DNA from: Phycisphaerales bacterium
GTDB taxonomy: Bacteria; Planctomycetota; Phycisphaerae; Phycisphaerales; SM1A02
Direction of reading: 5' to 3'
Assembly (NCBI GenBank): GCA_022446885.1
Contig: JAKVBU010000008.1
Span: 124,001-188,000 of the forward strand
DNA: 64,000 nucleotides
In this document: in pieces, positions 25,792 to 35,600 of the stretch
Numbering within the stretch: position 1 is the first letter of the stretch
How the letters are laid out: each line of letters starts with the position of its first letter
The notes under the pieces: generated by a model
Database searches by the model: none
What the model saw: the letters and a program-made list of their open reading frames with translations, nothing else
What the model was told of the DNA's origin: nothing
Made by a program: the position numbers and the translations under genes

Positions 25792-27021
25792 ATGGCCCGG
25801 ACGATTCTCATCCTGACGCAGGTCTACATGCCCGACCCGGCGAGCGTGGGCCAGCACATGCACGATGCCGCAGCCGAACTGGTTCGTCGCGGCCATCGCG
25901 TGAAGGTGTACGCCGCGAGCCGTGGCTATGACGACCCGACACGCAGGTATCCCCTGCGGGAGGTGCGTGACGGCGTGCAGATTCGCCGTCTGCCCCTGAG
26001 CTCATTTGGCAAGAAGAGTCTGCCGCTGCGTGTGCTGGCCGGCGTGCTCTTGATGCTGCAGGAGATGGTTCGTGGTCTCTTTACACGTCGCCTGTCGTGC
26101 ATACTCGTGAGCACATCGCCGCCGATGTGCCCGGTGGCGGCGCTGTTCATCTCGTGGCTGCGGCGCGTGCCCATTTGTTACTGGGTCATGGATCTCAATC
26201 CCGATCAGGTGATCGAACTGGGCAAGGTGAAAGATGGCTCGCTGCCGGTGCGATGCATGAACTGGTTGAACCGTCGCATTCTGGGGCGGGCAAAGCGGAT
26301 TGTGCCCCTAGACCGGTTCATGGAGGCTCGGCTTCAGAAGAAGCGCGACATCACAGGCAAGACCGCCGTGATGCCGCCTTGGCCCCACGATGACCATGTG
26401 GAGATGATCGACCACGCCGACAATCCCTGGCGGCAGGAACATGTTGACGAGGGTTGCTTCGTGATCATGTACTCGGGCAATCATGGTTTCTCCACGCCGG
26501 TTCGAACCGTGCTCGACGCTGCACTGCAGATGCAGGGGGATGCTGGTCTGGAGTTCCTGTTCATCGGTGGAGGCGTGGGCAAGAAGGACGTAGACGACAC
26601 GATTGCCCAGCACGAACCCACCAACATCCGCTCGATGCCCTATCAGCCGTTCGAGACGCTGCGGTTTTCACTGAGCGCCGCCGATGTCCATCTGGTGTCG
26701 GTAGGGGATGACGTCGTGGGCGTGGTGCACCCGTGCAAGATCTACGGAGCCATGGCCGTGGGCAGGCCGATTTTGCTGCTGGGGCCGGATCCGTGCCATG
26801 CGTCTGACATCGTGGCCGACAATCGAATCGGCTGGCACATTCCCCACGGTGATGTGGACCGTGCCATCGAGGTGCTTTCGCAGATTCGTTCGACGTCGCC
26901 CGAGGAACTTCGAGCCATGGGCGAACGGGCCCAACAGGCCATTCGCAGCACGTATTCCAAGGCGGCGCTGTGCGGGCAGTTCTGTGATCAGGTCGAGTTG
27001 GCAGCAGGGGTGTCGCGATGA
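25792..27021 (+). CDS. GT4-family glycosyltransferase (WcaI/WbuB-like)
   Basis: A 409-residue retaining glycosyltransferase with two Rossmann-like domains. The N-terminal part has LTQVYMPDPASVGQHMHDAA and the acceptor-side WVMDLNPDQVIELG. The C-terminal donor-binding part has IMYSGNHGFSTP, VVGVVHPCKIYGAMAVG and GRPILLLG, the GT4 E/K-rich nucleotide-sugar region. It resembles enzymes for exopolysaccharide or O-antigen units such as WcaI/WbuB. Cytosolic or membrane-associated (a hydrophobic patch lies near residues 80-125). Its stop overlaps the next start (ATGA). The transferred sugar is unknown; the epimerase next door suggests a GDP-sugar. Confidence 0.85.
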   Translation: MARTILILTQVYMPDPASVGQHMHDAAAELVRRGHRVKVYAASRGYDDPTRRYPLREVRDGVQIRRLPLSSFGKKSLPLRVLAGVLLMLQEMVRGLFTRRLSCILVSTSPPMCPVAALFISWLRRVPICYWVMDLNPDQVIELGKVKDGSLPVRCMNWLNRRILGRAKRIVPLDRFMEARLQKKRDITGKTAVMPPWPHDDHVEMIDHADNPWRQEHVDEGCFVIMYSGNHGFSTPVRTVLDAALQMQGDAGLEFLFIGGGVGKKDVDDTIAQHEPTNIRSMPYQPFETLRFSLSAADVHLVSVGDDVVGVVHPCKIYGAMAVGRPILLLGPDPCHASDIVADNRIGWHIPHGDVDRAIEVLSQIRSTSPEELRAMGERAQQAIRSTYSKAALCGQFCDQVELAAGVSR

Positions 27022-27806
27022 AGTTCTACGTATTCATTCAGAACGAGCCCTTCCTGTTGCCCAAGGTGCTCGACAAGGTGCTTCGGGACTTCGGCGACGA
27101 TTGCGCCGGGGTGAACATTCAAAGTGTGGCGCAGGGCAAACGATCTCTGGTGGGCACCGCCCTTGACTTGTGGAAGCTCTATGGCTTTGGGTACTTCCAG
27201 TGGAAGCTGCGCCGCTTCATCTGGAAGAAGATCAAGGCGCGTGTCGTCAACGGCATGCTGGGCATGACGAACACCTGTCACAGTGTTGGGGCTGTGGCCC
27301 GCAAGTATGGCATCGAGACCACTGAGGCCGTCAACGTCAACTCAGATGAGTTTCTGGCCCATCTTCGTGATCGAGAAGTTGAGTTCATTCTGTCCATCTC
27401 GGGCACCCAGTTCTACGGCAAGCGACTTCGAGAACAGACGCCACGAGGCATCGTCAATTGTCATGGGGCTCTGTTGCCCAAGTACAGAGGGCTCATGCCT
27501 TCGTTTTGGACGCTGGCAAATGGGGAGCGTGAGGGCGGGGTGAGCGTTCACTTTGTCAACGAGAAACTCGATGACGGGCCGATCATCGTTCAGAAGCGAT
27601 ACGCTCTGAAGGAACGCGACTGCCTGGAGGATGTCATGGCCCGCTCCAAGGATCTCGCAGCGGAGGCGATCATCGAGTGTCTGCACAAGGTGCTCGCTGG
27701 CGATGTCGAGACGCTTCCCAACGAAGAAGCCGACGCAACACACTTCTCCATGCCTGGCCCCGACGACATGCGCCAATTCCGCAAGCGTGGACATCGCCTG
27801 CGATGA
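27018..27806 (+). CDS. Formyltransferase-family protein (sugar N-formyltransferase candidate)
   Basis: A 262-residue protein of the methionyl-tRNA formyltransferase/GART fold. The catalytic Asn-x-His is in IVNCHGALLPKYRG and the catalytic Asp in EKLDDGPIIVQ, so the enzyme looks intact. It lacks the C-terminal tRNA-binding domain of Fmt and is shorter. Its place between a glycosyltransferase and an acyltransferase suggests it formylates an amino group on a sugar nucleotide or glycan with N10-formyl-tetrahydrofolate. Both ends overlap neighbours by 4 nt (ATGA). No aminotransferase that would supply an amino sugar is in the cluster. Confidence 0.8.
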   Translation: MKFYVFIQNEPFLLPKVLDKVLRDFGDDCAGVNIQSVAQGKRSLVGTALDLWKLYGFGYFQWKLRRFIWKKIKARVVNGMLGMTNTCHSVGAVARKYGIETTEAVNVNSDEFLAHLRDREVEFILSISGTQFYGKRLREQTPRGIVNCHGALLPKYRGLMPSFWTLANGEREGGVSVHFVNEKLDDGPIIVQKRYALKERDCLEDVMARSKDLAAEAIIECLHKVLAGDVETLPNEEADATHFSMPGPDDMRQFRKRGHRLR

Positions 27807-28378
27807 GTGCATCCAGTGAGATCAAGCAGGACACGCACAGCCCGCACACGATGCGGAATCGTCTGGTTCGGTTGATCTGGGGGTTTGTGCGGCTCATCTT
27901 GTTCCGCCCCTCGCCCCGTGCATGCCACAGATGGCGCAATTGGTTGCTGCGTTGTTTCGGTGCCAGATTGCACCCTACGGCTCGGGTTTACCCGCGCGCC
28001 CGCATCTGGCTGCCCAGCAGGCTGACGATGGGGCGGCATGCCTGCATCGGCGAAGATGTTGACTGCTACAACGTCGGCGGCGTGGCGATCGGTGACTATG
28101 CGCTGGTCAGCCAGTACACCTATCTGTGCGGGGCGACGCACGATGCCAATGACGTGACGTTCCCGCTCATTCCTCAGCCAATCGTGATTGAACGACGGGC
28201 ATGGGTGGCTGCAGATTGCTTCGTGGCCGGAGGGGTAACGGTGGGGGCCGGCGCTGTGGTCGGGGCTCGCTCCAACGTGTTCAAGGATCTCCCCGCCTGG
28301 ACGGTGTGCGTGGGCTCGCCGGCTCGGGGTATCAAGCCTCGCGGCATCGGACCTGCTGATTTCGGCGAGGGCGACTGA
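27803..28378 (+). CDS. Left-handed beta-helix acyltransferase, WcaF-like
   Basis: A 191-residue protein with an N-terminal hydrophobic stretch (about 20-40) and hexapeptide repeats forming a left-handed beta-helix (for example MGRHACIGEDVDCYN, VAIGDYALVS, VTVGAGAVVGARSNV). QYTYLCGATHD and PLIPQPIVI are characteristic of WcaF-type acetyltransferases that decorate exopolysaccharides. The catalytic His is probably in GATHD. ATG 27803 overlaps the formyltransferase stop. It ends the cluster; acceptor sugar unknown. Confidence 0.85.
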   Translation: MSASSEIKQDTHSPHTMRNRLVRLIWGFVRLILFRPSPRACHRWRNWLLRCFGARLHPTARVYPRARIWLPSRLTMGRHACIGEDVDCYNVGGVAIGDYALVSQYTYLCGATHDANDVTFPLIPQPIVIERRAWVAADCFVAGGVTVGAGAVVGARSNVFKDLPAWTVCVGSPARGIKPRGIGPADFGEGD

Positions 28379-28408
28379 ACGCCTCGCCAGTCAGAGCGTA
28401 GAGCCAGC

Positions 28409-29335
28409 ATGTGCAGATGGCTCGCCTATCACGGACCACCAACAACGCTCGCCCATGTGCTGCTTGATCCGGAGCACTCTTTGATCGATCAGTCGCGTGC
28501 GGCGGTGCACAGTCGCTTTCAGGTGAACGGTGATGGTGTGGGTGTGGGGTGGTTTGACGGCATCGACCCAGACCCGGGGCTGTACCGCGAAGCTCGGGCC
28601 GCATGGCATGATGACAATCTGCAGTCACTGGCCCGCCATATTCGAAGCGAGTGTTTCCTCGCCCATGTTCGCGCTGCAACAACCGGGGCTGTCGAGCGGG
28701 CCAATGCCCATCCCTTCCGAGCTGGGGGTTGGCTGTTTCAGCACAACGGTGAGTTGGGCGACTGGCCGCGATTGCGTCGAGCTGTCGAGTCGCACATCGA
28801 TCCGCGTTGGTATGCCCATCGCGAAGGCAGTACGGACTCAGAAGCGCTCTTTCTTCTGGCCTTGTCGTTGGGGTTGCGTGATGACCCGGTCGGTGCGCTC
28901 ATTGCCACGGTGGATCTGGTGCGGGCGGTGCGTGCATCGATCGGTCAGACATCCGGGCAGACATCCGGGGAGACATCCGGGCAGACATCCGGGCAGATGT
29001 CCGGGCAGATATCCGGGCAGGCACTTGGGCAAGAAGCACCGCTTCGTGTGACGGCTGCTGCCACGGACGGGCGGGCGCTCTATTGCATTCGCACCGCGGA
29101 GGACGCGCTTGCCCCCTCCTTGTACTGGGGTCACGGCGGAACGCTCCGATCTCGTCAGGGGACGTTGTGTGATGTGGCGCCCGAAGCCGTTCTGGTGGTG
29201 TCCGAGCCCCTTGACACCAATGGCGATGCTTGGCAAGAGGTGCCCCCAGAGCACATCCTCAAGGTTGAGGCTGGCAGTGTGCAGATGCTGCCGATTGACA
29301 TGGCATATGGTGGGGCAGGGCGTAAAACCGCCTGA
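28409..29335 (+). CDS. Class II glutamine amidotransferase domain protein
   Basis: A 308-residue Ntn-hydrolase. After removal of Met the N-terminal residue is Cys2 (MCRWLAYHG), the nucleophile. The FxHVRAATTG motif (FLAHVRAATTG), the NAHPFRAGGWLFQHNGEL block and the STDSEALF loop match the YafJ/EgtC-type class II amidotransferase family, whose members include the ergothioneine enzyme EgtC. A low-complexity Gly-Gln-Thr-Ser stretch at about residues 179-205 comes from a 12-bp tandem repeat. No egtB or egtD gene is adjacent, so the substrate is unknown. No Shine-Dalgarno was seen. Confidence 0.85.
   Translation: MCRWLAYHGPPTTLAHVLLDPEHSLIDQSRAAVHSRFQVNGDGVGVGWFDGIDPDPGLYREARAAWHDDNLQSLARHIRSECFLAHVRAATTGAVERANAHPFRAGGWLFQHNGELGDWPRLRRAVESHIDPRWYAHREGSTDSEALFLLALSLGLRDDPVGALIATVDLVRAVRASIGQTSGQTSGETSGQTSGQMSGQISGQALGQEAPLRVTAAATDGRALYCIRTAEDALAPSLYWGHGGTLRSRQGTLCDVAPEAVLVVSEPLDTNGDAWQEVPPEHILKVEAGSVQMLPIDMAYGGAGRKTA
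28942..29037 (+). repeat. 12-bp minisatellite inside the glutamine amidotransferase gene
   Basis: Eight 12-bp units, the first six close to CGGGCAGACATC and the last two degraded, encode repeated G-Q-T-S. The array is in frame and could change the protein loop length by slippage. Confidence 0.9.
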
Positions 29336-29364
29336 GGAAGCAAGTTGCCCTGCTGCCGCGGTGC

Positions 29365-29392
29365 TTGCATGGTTGGGGCCATCTGATAGAAT
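29365..29392 (+). promoter_or_regulatory. Promoter of the TetR-RND operon
   Basis: TTGCAT (29365-29370) and TAGAAT (29387-29392) are spaced by 16 bp, giving a good sigma-70-like promoter. The predicted start near 29399 falls inside the palindrome that begins at 29394. Confidence 0.65.
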
Positions 29393-29393
29393 T

Positions 29394-29420
29394 CAAACGC
29401 TTGTTTGAAACAGGCGTTTG
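29394..29420 (+). promoter_or_regulatory. Palindromic operator, probable TetR autoregulation site
   Basis: A 27-bp palindrome: left half CAAACGCTTGTTT, one central G, right half AAACAGGCGTTTG; only one position is mismatched. It overlaps the transcription start and ends 8 bp before the TetR start codon, an arrangement expected for repression of the whole efflux operon. Confidence 0.75.
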
Positions 29421-29428
29421 GATTCCCC

Positions 29429-30031
29429 ATGTCCACCCGAACCGACATCCTCCAGGCGGCGCTGGGCTGCTTTGCTGACAAGGGCTACGACCGGGCCACG
29501 ATCCGTGAGATCAGCGCCGAGGCGGGCTGCAATCTGGCCTCGATCAACTACTACTTCGGCGACAAGCAGCAACTCTACGCACAGGTGCTCGCCTTTGCCT
29601 ATCAAACGCTCGGCACGGCGCCCATGCCGATCATGGCCGATGGCGCTTCGCCCGAGCGGGCGCTTCGGATCTGGATCGAGTGGTACGTGGAGCGCATTCT
29701 TGGCGAGGGGGCGCACCGCACCGGCCAGTTGATGGTGCATGAGCTTGCTCGGCCCACGGCCGCGCTGGACATGCTTGCTACAAGCGGTGTGCAGCCAGTG
29801 TTCGATGAGTTGCGGCGGATCATCTCGGCCTTGTCGCCAGGGGGGCTCACAAACGACGAGATTGCCCGCTTCGCGCTGAGCGTGGTGGGGCAGTGTCTGA
29901 TCTATCGCACCGGCGAGTCACTGCTTGCCAGACTGAATGGTGTTCCCCAGCAGGACACGCCTGCGATCGCCAGCCATATTGCCTCGGTGTCGATCGCAGC
30001 TGTGATGCATGCCCATGAGGTGCAGGCATGA
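29429..30031 (+). CDS. TetR-family transcriptional regulator
   Basis: A 200-residue repressor. The N-terminal helix-turn-helix is clear (DILQAALGCFADKGYD, then TIREISAEAGCNLASINYYFGDKQQL), and the C-terminal domain (about 80-200) is the variable ligand/dimer part, resembling the CecR/YbiH group. ATG 29429 is preferred over an in-frame TTG at 29405, because that TTG lies inside the operator. It probably binds the palindrome at 29394-29420, repressing itself and the efflux genes behind it, and is released by an unknown drug or metabolite. Its stop overlaps the next start (ATGA). Confidence 0.9.
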   Translation: MSTRTDILQAALGCFADKGYDRATIREISAEAGCNLASINYYFGDKQQLYAQVLAFAYQTLGTAPMPIMADGASPERALRIWIEWYVERILGEGAHRTGQLMVHELARPTAALDMLATSGVQPVFDELRRIISALSPGGLTNDEIARFALSVVGQCLIYRTGESLLARLNGVPQQDTPAIASHIASVSIAAVMHAHEVQA

Positions 30032-31488
30032 CGCGACTGGCCAGAGTGTGGGTGTTGGTGCCTCTGGGGATCGGTGGCTGCGCTTTGTACGACGTGCAGA
30101 CGCCAGAGCAGCCAGCTGTTTCGATGCCCGACGCATGGTCCACATCGCTGGAGGGCACCGAGTCGATCGACCGTTGGTGGACAGCCTTTGACGACGAGGC
30201 GCTCGACAAACTGGTTGAAGAGGCAGTCCGAGGCAATCAGAGCCTGCGTCAAGCCTGGGCCCGAATGGCGCAGGCTTCGGCTCAAGCAGGCATCAGTGCT
30301 GCGCCATTACTGCCCGAGGTCAATCTTCGATCGACGCAGGCCCGGCGATCGATGGTGCACTACAACCGTGATGACACCTTCACGGTGCAAGGCACGCATT
30401 ACGACACGTCTGTTGTTGTCGGGCTGGGCCTCTCATGGGAAATCGACATCTGGCGGCGCATCCACAACACGGCCCAGGCCGCGGTGTTGGCGGCGGAGGC
30501 TTCGAGGGCTGATGTCGAGTCCACAGCACTTGCACTCACAGGCCAGGTGGCCGACGTCTGGTTCACGATCAGGGCGCAGGGCGAGTTGCTCGATGTGCTG
30601 GGTGAGCAGATTCGGGTGAGCGAAGCCCTGCTCGAGAGTGTTGAGTATCGATTTGCCAATGGGCTGACGACGTCCCTGCCCGTTTTGCAGCAACGACAAC
30701 AACTCGAAGCTGTGCGGGCTCGGGTACCTCTGGTCGAGGCTCGCCTGGCGACATCGCTCAATGCGTTGGCGACGTTGCTGGGGCGAACCCCGCAAGCACT
30801 GGATGCGACGCAGGTGCAGACCACGCTGCCGCAACTTCCACCCTTTCCAGATCTGGGCACGCCGGCGGATTTGCTGCTTCGGCGACCGGACCTACGCTCG
30901 CGGCAACGATTACTGGCCTCGGCCGACCATGCCGTGGCCGCGGCGATCGCCGCCATGTTGCCGGCGATTCGCTTCACGCTTGATGCCGATCTGCACTACG
31001 GGCAGTGGGGTGGGCCGGTCCTTGCAAACAGCGCATCCATCGGCGGATCACTCTTCCAGCCGATCTTCGACGCCGATCGTCGGGGTCTGGAGGTGGTGCG
31101 GCAGGAGGCCATCGTGCAGGAACGGCTGGCCGCATTCTCTCAGACGTTCCTCACAGCCACTCGCGAAGTCGAAGATGCCTTTGAACAGGAATACTGGCAG
31201 CAGGAGTTGCTGGCCGAGATCGCCCTGCAAACCGACATCGCGCGCAGTCAGTTGTCGGAGGCCCACCTGCAGTACACCGAGGGCGTTGCGGAGTATCTGG
31301 ACGTCATCAGCGCGATCCAGACGCTGCAGTCGCTGCAGCGTGAAGACGTCGAAGCGCGACGTCAGTTGCTGGTGTATCGAGCCAATCTCTATCTGGCTCT
31401 GGGCGGGCGGTGGATGGAGTCGCTGGAGCAACCCTTCGTTGAGGGTGAGCGATCGCTGCACGAGGTAGGGGAGAAGGAGTCGTCATGA
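30028..31488 (+). CDS. Outer-membrane efflux lipoprotein (NodT/TolC-like)
   Basis: A 486-residue outer-membrane channel component. The N-terminal signal ends in the lipobox-like GIGGC (Cys17). Two OEP repeats with long helical hairpins follow, including ASFWEID-like VGLGLSWEIDIW and the second-half LRRPDLRSRQRLLASADHAVAAA. NodT-family channels form trimers that dock onto RND pumps. It sits between the regulator and the periplasmic adaptor and overlaps both by 4 nt. Substrate unknown. Confidence 0.9.
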   Translation: MTRLARVWVLVPLGIGGCALYDVQTPEQPAVSMPDAWSTSLEGTESIDRWWTAFDDEALDKLVEEAVRGNQSLRQAWARMAQASAQAGISAAPLLPEVNLRSTQARRSMVHYNRDDTFTVQGTHYDTSVVVGLGLSWEIDIWRRIHNTAQAAVLAAEASRADVESTALALTGQVADVWFTIRAQGELLDVLGEQIRVSEALLESVEYRFANGLTTSLPVLQQRQQLEAVRARVPLVEARLATSLNALATLLGRTPQALDATQVQTTLPQLPPFPDLGTPADLLLRRPDLRSRQRLLASADHAVAAAIAAMLPAIRFTLDADLHYGQWGGPVLANSASIGGSLFQPIFDADRRGLEVVRQEAIVQERLAAFSQTFLTATREVEDAFEQEYWQQELLAEIALQTDIARSQLSEAHLQYTEGVAEYLDVISAIQTLQSLQREDVEARRQLLVYRANLYLALGGRWMESLEQPFVEGERSLHEVGEKESS

Positions 31489-32672
31489 ATACGCTCGCTC
31501 GATTGCTGCGCCCGGTCGTGGCCGTACTTCGCGTCGCATTGCCGGTTGTCTTTCTGCTGGCGGGCGTCTTCGTGGCCATGGCCCTCTTTCAGGCAAGGCC
31601 CGAACCGCCGAGGGTGGAGCATCCGGAAACACCCACGCTGGTCCGCACCATGTCGCCTCAGTACAAATCGGTTCGTCTGGATGTGGAAGCCTGGGGCGAA
31701 GTGAAGCCGGCCCGCACGCTGGTGCTTCAACCGCAGGTGTCGGGTCGCCTGCTGGAGGTGTCAGCCGACCTGTCGCCCGGTGCCCTGATAGAGGCTGGGG
31801 CAGTGGCGGCCCGCGTCGATCCAGCTGATTTTGAACTGGCGCTGGCGCAGGCGCAGGCCGGGCTGGAGACCGCGCGTTTCAATCTGGAAGTTGAGCGTGG
31901 ACGAGGTCGCATTGCCCGCCGCGACTGGGAGTTGCTCGGGGGCATCGCCGGCGATCTCGAACTCGACGAAGCCTCCAGCCAATTGGCCCTGCGTGGCCCG
32001 CATCTCAAGGAACGAGAGGCGGCCTTGGCTGCGGCCCAGAGCCGGGTGGATCAGGCTCGCCTGGCGTTGGAGCGCACCCGGATCACGGTGCCATTTCCAG
32101 CCTTGGTGCGAACCCGCACCGGGGTCGAGGGATCGATGGTCGGTCCGGCAAGCGTCATTGCCACGTTGGTGGGAACCGACATGTGGTGGGTCGAAGTGGG
32201 CGTGCCGCTGGATGAATTGACGAGGCTTGAGGTGCCAGGCGGCGAGGCCCACGTCGAGGTTCGGCTCGCCGATGGAACCCTTGGCCAGTACGAGGGTGTG
32301 ATTGAACGGCTGACCGGGTCGGTGGATGCCGCTGGCTCACTGGCTCGGGTGCTCCTTCGAGTGGACCAGCCGATGGCCCAATCGGCCTCGCAGGCGGTGC
32401 CGCTCCTGCTGGGTGAGTTTGTCAGTGCCAGGCTTGAAGGGCCCAAGGTTGACTCGGTGCTTCAGTTGCCACGACGCGTCCTTCGCGACGACGACGTGCT
32501 CTGGGTGATGGGGGTAGATGATCGCCTGGCAATCCGGTCCGCAAAAGTGCTGGGCGGGTCGATCGAAACTGTGGTGGTTGACGCCCAACTTGAGCCGGGG
32601 GAACGGCTCGTCACCAGTTCGATCGCGGTGCCGGTGGAAGGGCTGCTGCTGGCGGATGACACCGTGCAATGA
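31485..32672 (+). CDS. RND efflux periplasmic adaptor (membrane fusion protein)
   Basis: A 395-residue adaptor. An N-terminal membrane anchor (about 8-28) is followed by the lipoyl half-motif (VQLQPQVSGRLLEVS-like: LVLQPQVSGRLLEV), a helical hairpin, the second lipoyl half (RITVPFPALVRTRTGVEGSMV) and a beta-barrel domain (WVEVGVPLDELTRL). It bridges the inner-membrane RND pump and the outer-membrane channel. It overlaps both neighbours by 4 nt. Confidence 0.9.
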   Translation: MNTLARLLRPVVAVLRVALPVVFLLAGVFVAMALFQARPEPPRVEHPETPTLVRTMSPQYKSVRLDVEAWGEVKPARTLVLQPQVSGRLLEVSADLSPGALIEAGAVAARVDPADFELALAQAQAGLETARFNLEVERGRGRIARRDWELLGGIAGDLELDEASSQLALRGPHLKEREAALAAAQSRVDQARLALERTRITVPFPALVRTRTGVEGSMVGPASVIATLVGTDMWWVEVGVPLDELTRLEVPGGEAHVEVRLADGTLGQYEGVIERLTGSVDAAGSLARVLLRVDQPMAQSASQAVPLLLGEFVSARLEGPKVDSVLQLPRRVLRDDDVLWVMGVDDRLAIRSAKVLGGSIETVVVDAQLEPGERLVTSSIAVPVEGLLLADDTVQ

Positions 32673-35600
32673 GCATGAACCAACTGCCATCTCAACGCCC
32701 CGGGCTCATCGGCTGGATGTGCCGCAATCCGGTCGCGGCCAATCTGCTGATGATCACGTTCATCGTGGGTGGTCTGCTCATGGCTGGGCGGCTCAAGCAG
32801 GAGGTCTTCCCCGAGTTTTCAATCGACATGGTGATCGTGACCGCCGCCTATCCCGGGGCCGGCCCGGAAGAGGTCGAGCAGGGCGTGATGCTCGCGATCG
32901 AAGGCGCTGTAGAGAGTTTGGACGGTGTGCGGCGAGTGTCATCTACGTCGGGCGAGGGGGGCGGAAGTGTCATCGTTGAACTCCTTCGAGGGGTGGACAC
33001 CGGCAAAGCCCTGCAGGATGTCAAGACGGCAGTCGATCGGATCACGTCATTTCCGGTGGACATGGAGCGGCCCACTACATCGCTCTTCCTGGCCCGCAAT
33101 CGCGTGCTCTCGCTGGTGGTGCACGGAGATACCGAAGAACGAACGCTCCGAGATCTGGCTCGATCGATCCGCGAAGAGGTCATGCAGTTGCCCGGAATCA
33201 CCTGGGCGACGCTGAACTACGCAAGGCCGCTTGAGATCGAGATCGAGGTACCCGGCGACGTCCTTCGCAGCATGGGATTGACGCTCGGTGACTTGGCGAC
33301 AATTGTGCGCGGGGCCTCGATCGACCTGCCCGCTGGAGAGATCCGTACCGACGGGGGGCGTGTGCTCGTGCGCACGAATGAACGCCGCGATCTGGCTCGC
33401 GACTTCGACGACATCCCCGTCGTCGTTCGCCCCGACGGCACGCTTGTGACGTTGGGCATGATCGCCGACGTACGCGAGACCTTTGCTCAGCAAGACCTGT
33501 CGGCCTTCTTCAACGGGCAGCCGGCGATGTCGGTGGAGGTCTTTCGGGTCGGTCATGAGACGCCCATCGGCATCTCCGGCGAGGCTGCCCGATACGTCGC
33601 CGATCGAGCTTCGACACTGCCTCCGGGCATAGAACTGGACATCTGGAACGACGACTCGGTGATCTATCGGGAGCGCATCGATCTACTCATGCGCAACGCC
33701 TTCGTCGGCCTTGCCCTTGTGCTGCTGATGCTGGGCCTGTTCCTCGAACCACGACTCGCGTTCTGGGTGATGCTGGGCATACCCATTTCGATTCTCGGTT
33801 CCTTCCTGTTCATTCCGCTGACCGGTGCGACGATCAACATGATCTCGCTCTTTGCCTTCATCGTGACCCTCGGGATCATCGTGGACGATGCGATCATGGT
33901 CGGGGAGAACATTCATGAACGTCGTCAGAGCGGCGTGGGGCTGTTGACCGCGGCGATCGAGGGTGCCCGCGAGATCGCCATGCCGGTCTTCTTTGCCGTC
34001 ACGACAAACATCGTTGCGTTCGCACCGATGTTCTTCGTGCCAGGTGGAGAAGGCAAGTTGTTCATGCAGATTCCGGCGATCACGATCAGCGTGTTCGTGG
34101 TGTCGCTGATCGAGTCACTGCTGGTGCTGCCAGCCCACCTGTCACATGAGGGTCGAGACTCGCTCTTTTGGCGAACGGTCTCGAAGCCATCGCGCTACTG
34201 CCGTGCGGGACTGGCGTGGGTGATCGACCGGTGTTACGGGCCCGTTTCCTCGCTGTGTTTCAAGCACCGCTACTCGACCATCGCGGCTGGTGTCGCCTTG
34301 CTCTTGATTTCGGCTGGCTATGTCGCCGGAGGGTGGATTCCGTTCTCGTTCATGCCCTCGATTGACTCGGGGTCCATCATCGTGTCGGCTCGACTGCCGG
34401 TGGATGCGCCTCGGTCCGAGGCGGACAAACTGCTGAGCACCTTGCAGACATCATTCCAGACGGCTGTGCGGGAAACGGGCATGCAAGATGCCGTGGTGGG
34501 GGAGTTTTCCGTCGTGGGGGCCAACCTCAATCCGTTTGGCCCGGTTCGCATGACCGGATCAGACGAGTCACTGGTGTCCATGTGGGTGCTGTTTGATCCC
34601 AGCCTGCAGACTGTAGACAGCGGCACTATCACCGCCGCTTGGCAGCGTGCTGCCGGATCGCTTCCAGGTGTCGAGACCATCACCTTTCGGGATGATTTTG
34701 CGGGCAACGAAAAGCCGCTTGAGATCAGACTGGCCCACAAGAACCGCGACACGCTCGATGCCGCAGCCGAGCAGGTCGCCTCGATGTTGCGTGGGTACGA
34801 GGGCGTCCGGGGCGTGGACTCGGGTGTCGCCACCGGCAAACCTCAACTGAACTTCACGCTGACGAGTGAAGGGCGGGCCGCCGGCCTGACCACCGCTGAT
34901 GCGGCCCGGCAGGGGCGTGACGCCATTCACGGTGCAGAGGTGTTGCGACAGCAACGGGATCGCGACGAGATGCGTGTCGTTGTCCGGCTGCCTGAGGCAG
35001 AGCGATCATCGCTGGGTGTCATGGACACGATCATGTTGCGTACGCCCGGTGGTGGTGAGATGCCGCTGTCGCAGGCCATGCACATCGAGCGAGGGCAGGC
35101 TCAGACATCGATCCATCGCGTAGATGGCCGACGGGTGATTGCAGTCGAGGGTGAAGTAGATGATGCCGTGACCAACGCCAATCAGGTGGTGCTCGATCTA
35201 GCCCCACGGATGGCCGCCGAGGTGGGGCCGCGATACCCGGGGCTGGTCTGGTCGTTTGAGGGCGAGTATCGCGATCAGATGGACACATTCGAAGATCTGG
35301 GTACGGGCTATGCGATGGCCATGCTTGTGATCTTCGGCCTGCTCGCCATTCCGTTCAAGTCATATGTGCAGCCGCTCATCGTGATGTCGGCGATTCCGTT
35401 CGGGTTCATCGGGGCCCTCATCGGGCACATTCTGCTGGGTTACAACCTGAACATCATCACGATGTTCGGGGTGGTTGCGCTTTCAGGTGTGGTGGTGAAT
35501 GACTCGCTGGTGCTCGTGGTCACGGCCAACCGCTGGCGCGAAGCCAATCCTGGTGGGACGGCGCTGCAGGCGATGCTGGTTGCCGGTCGGCGACGCTTCC

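Noticed and set aside
28942-29037. CRISPR array
   Set aside because: Units are 12 bp with no spacers and stay in frame in a gene, so it is a minisatellite.
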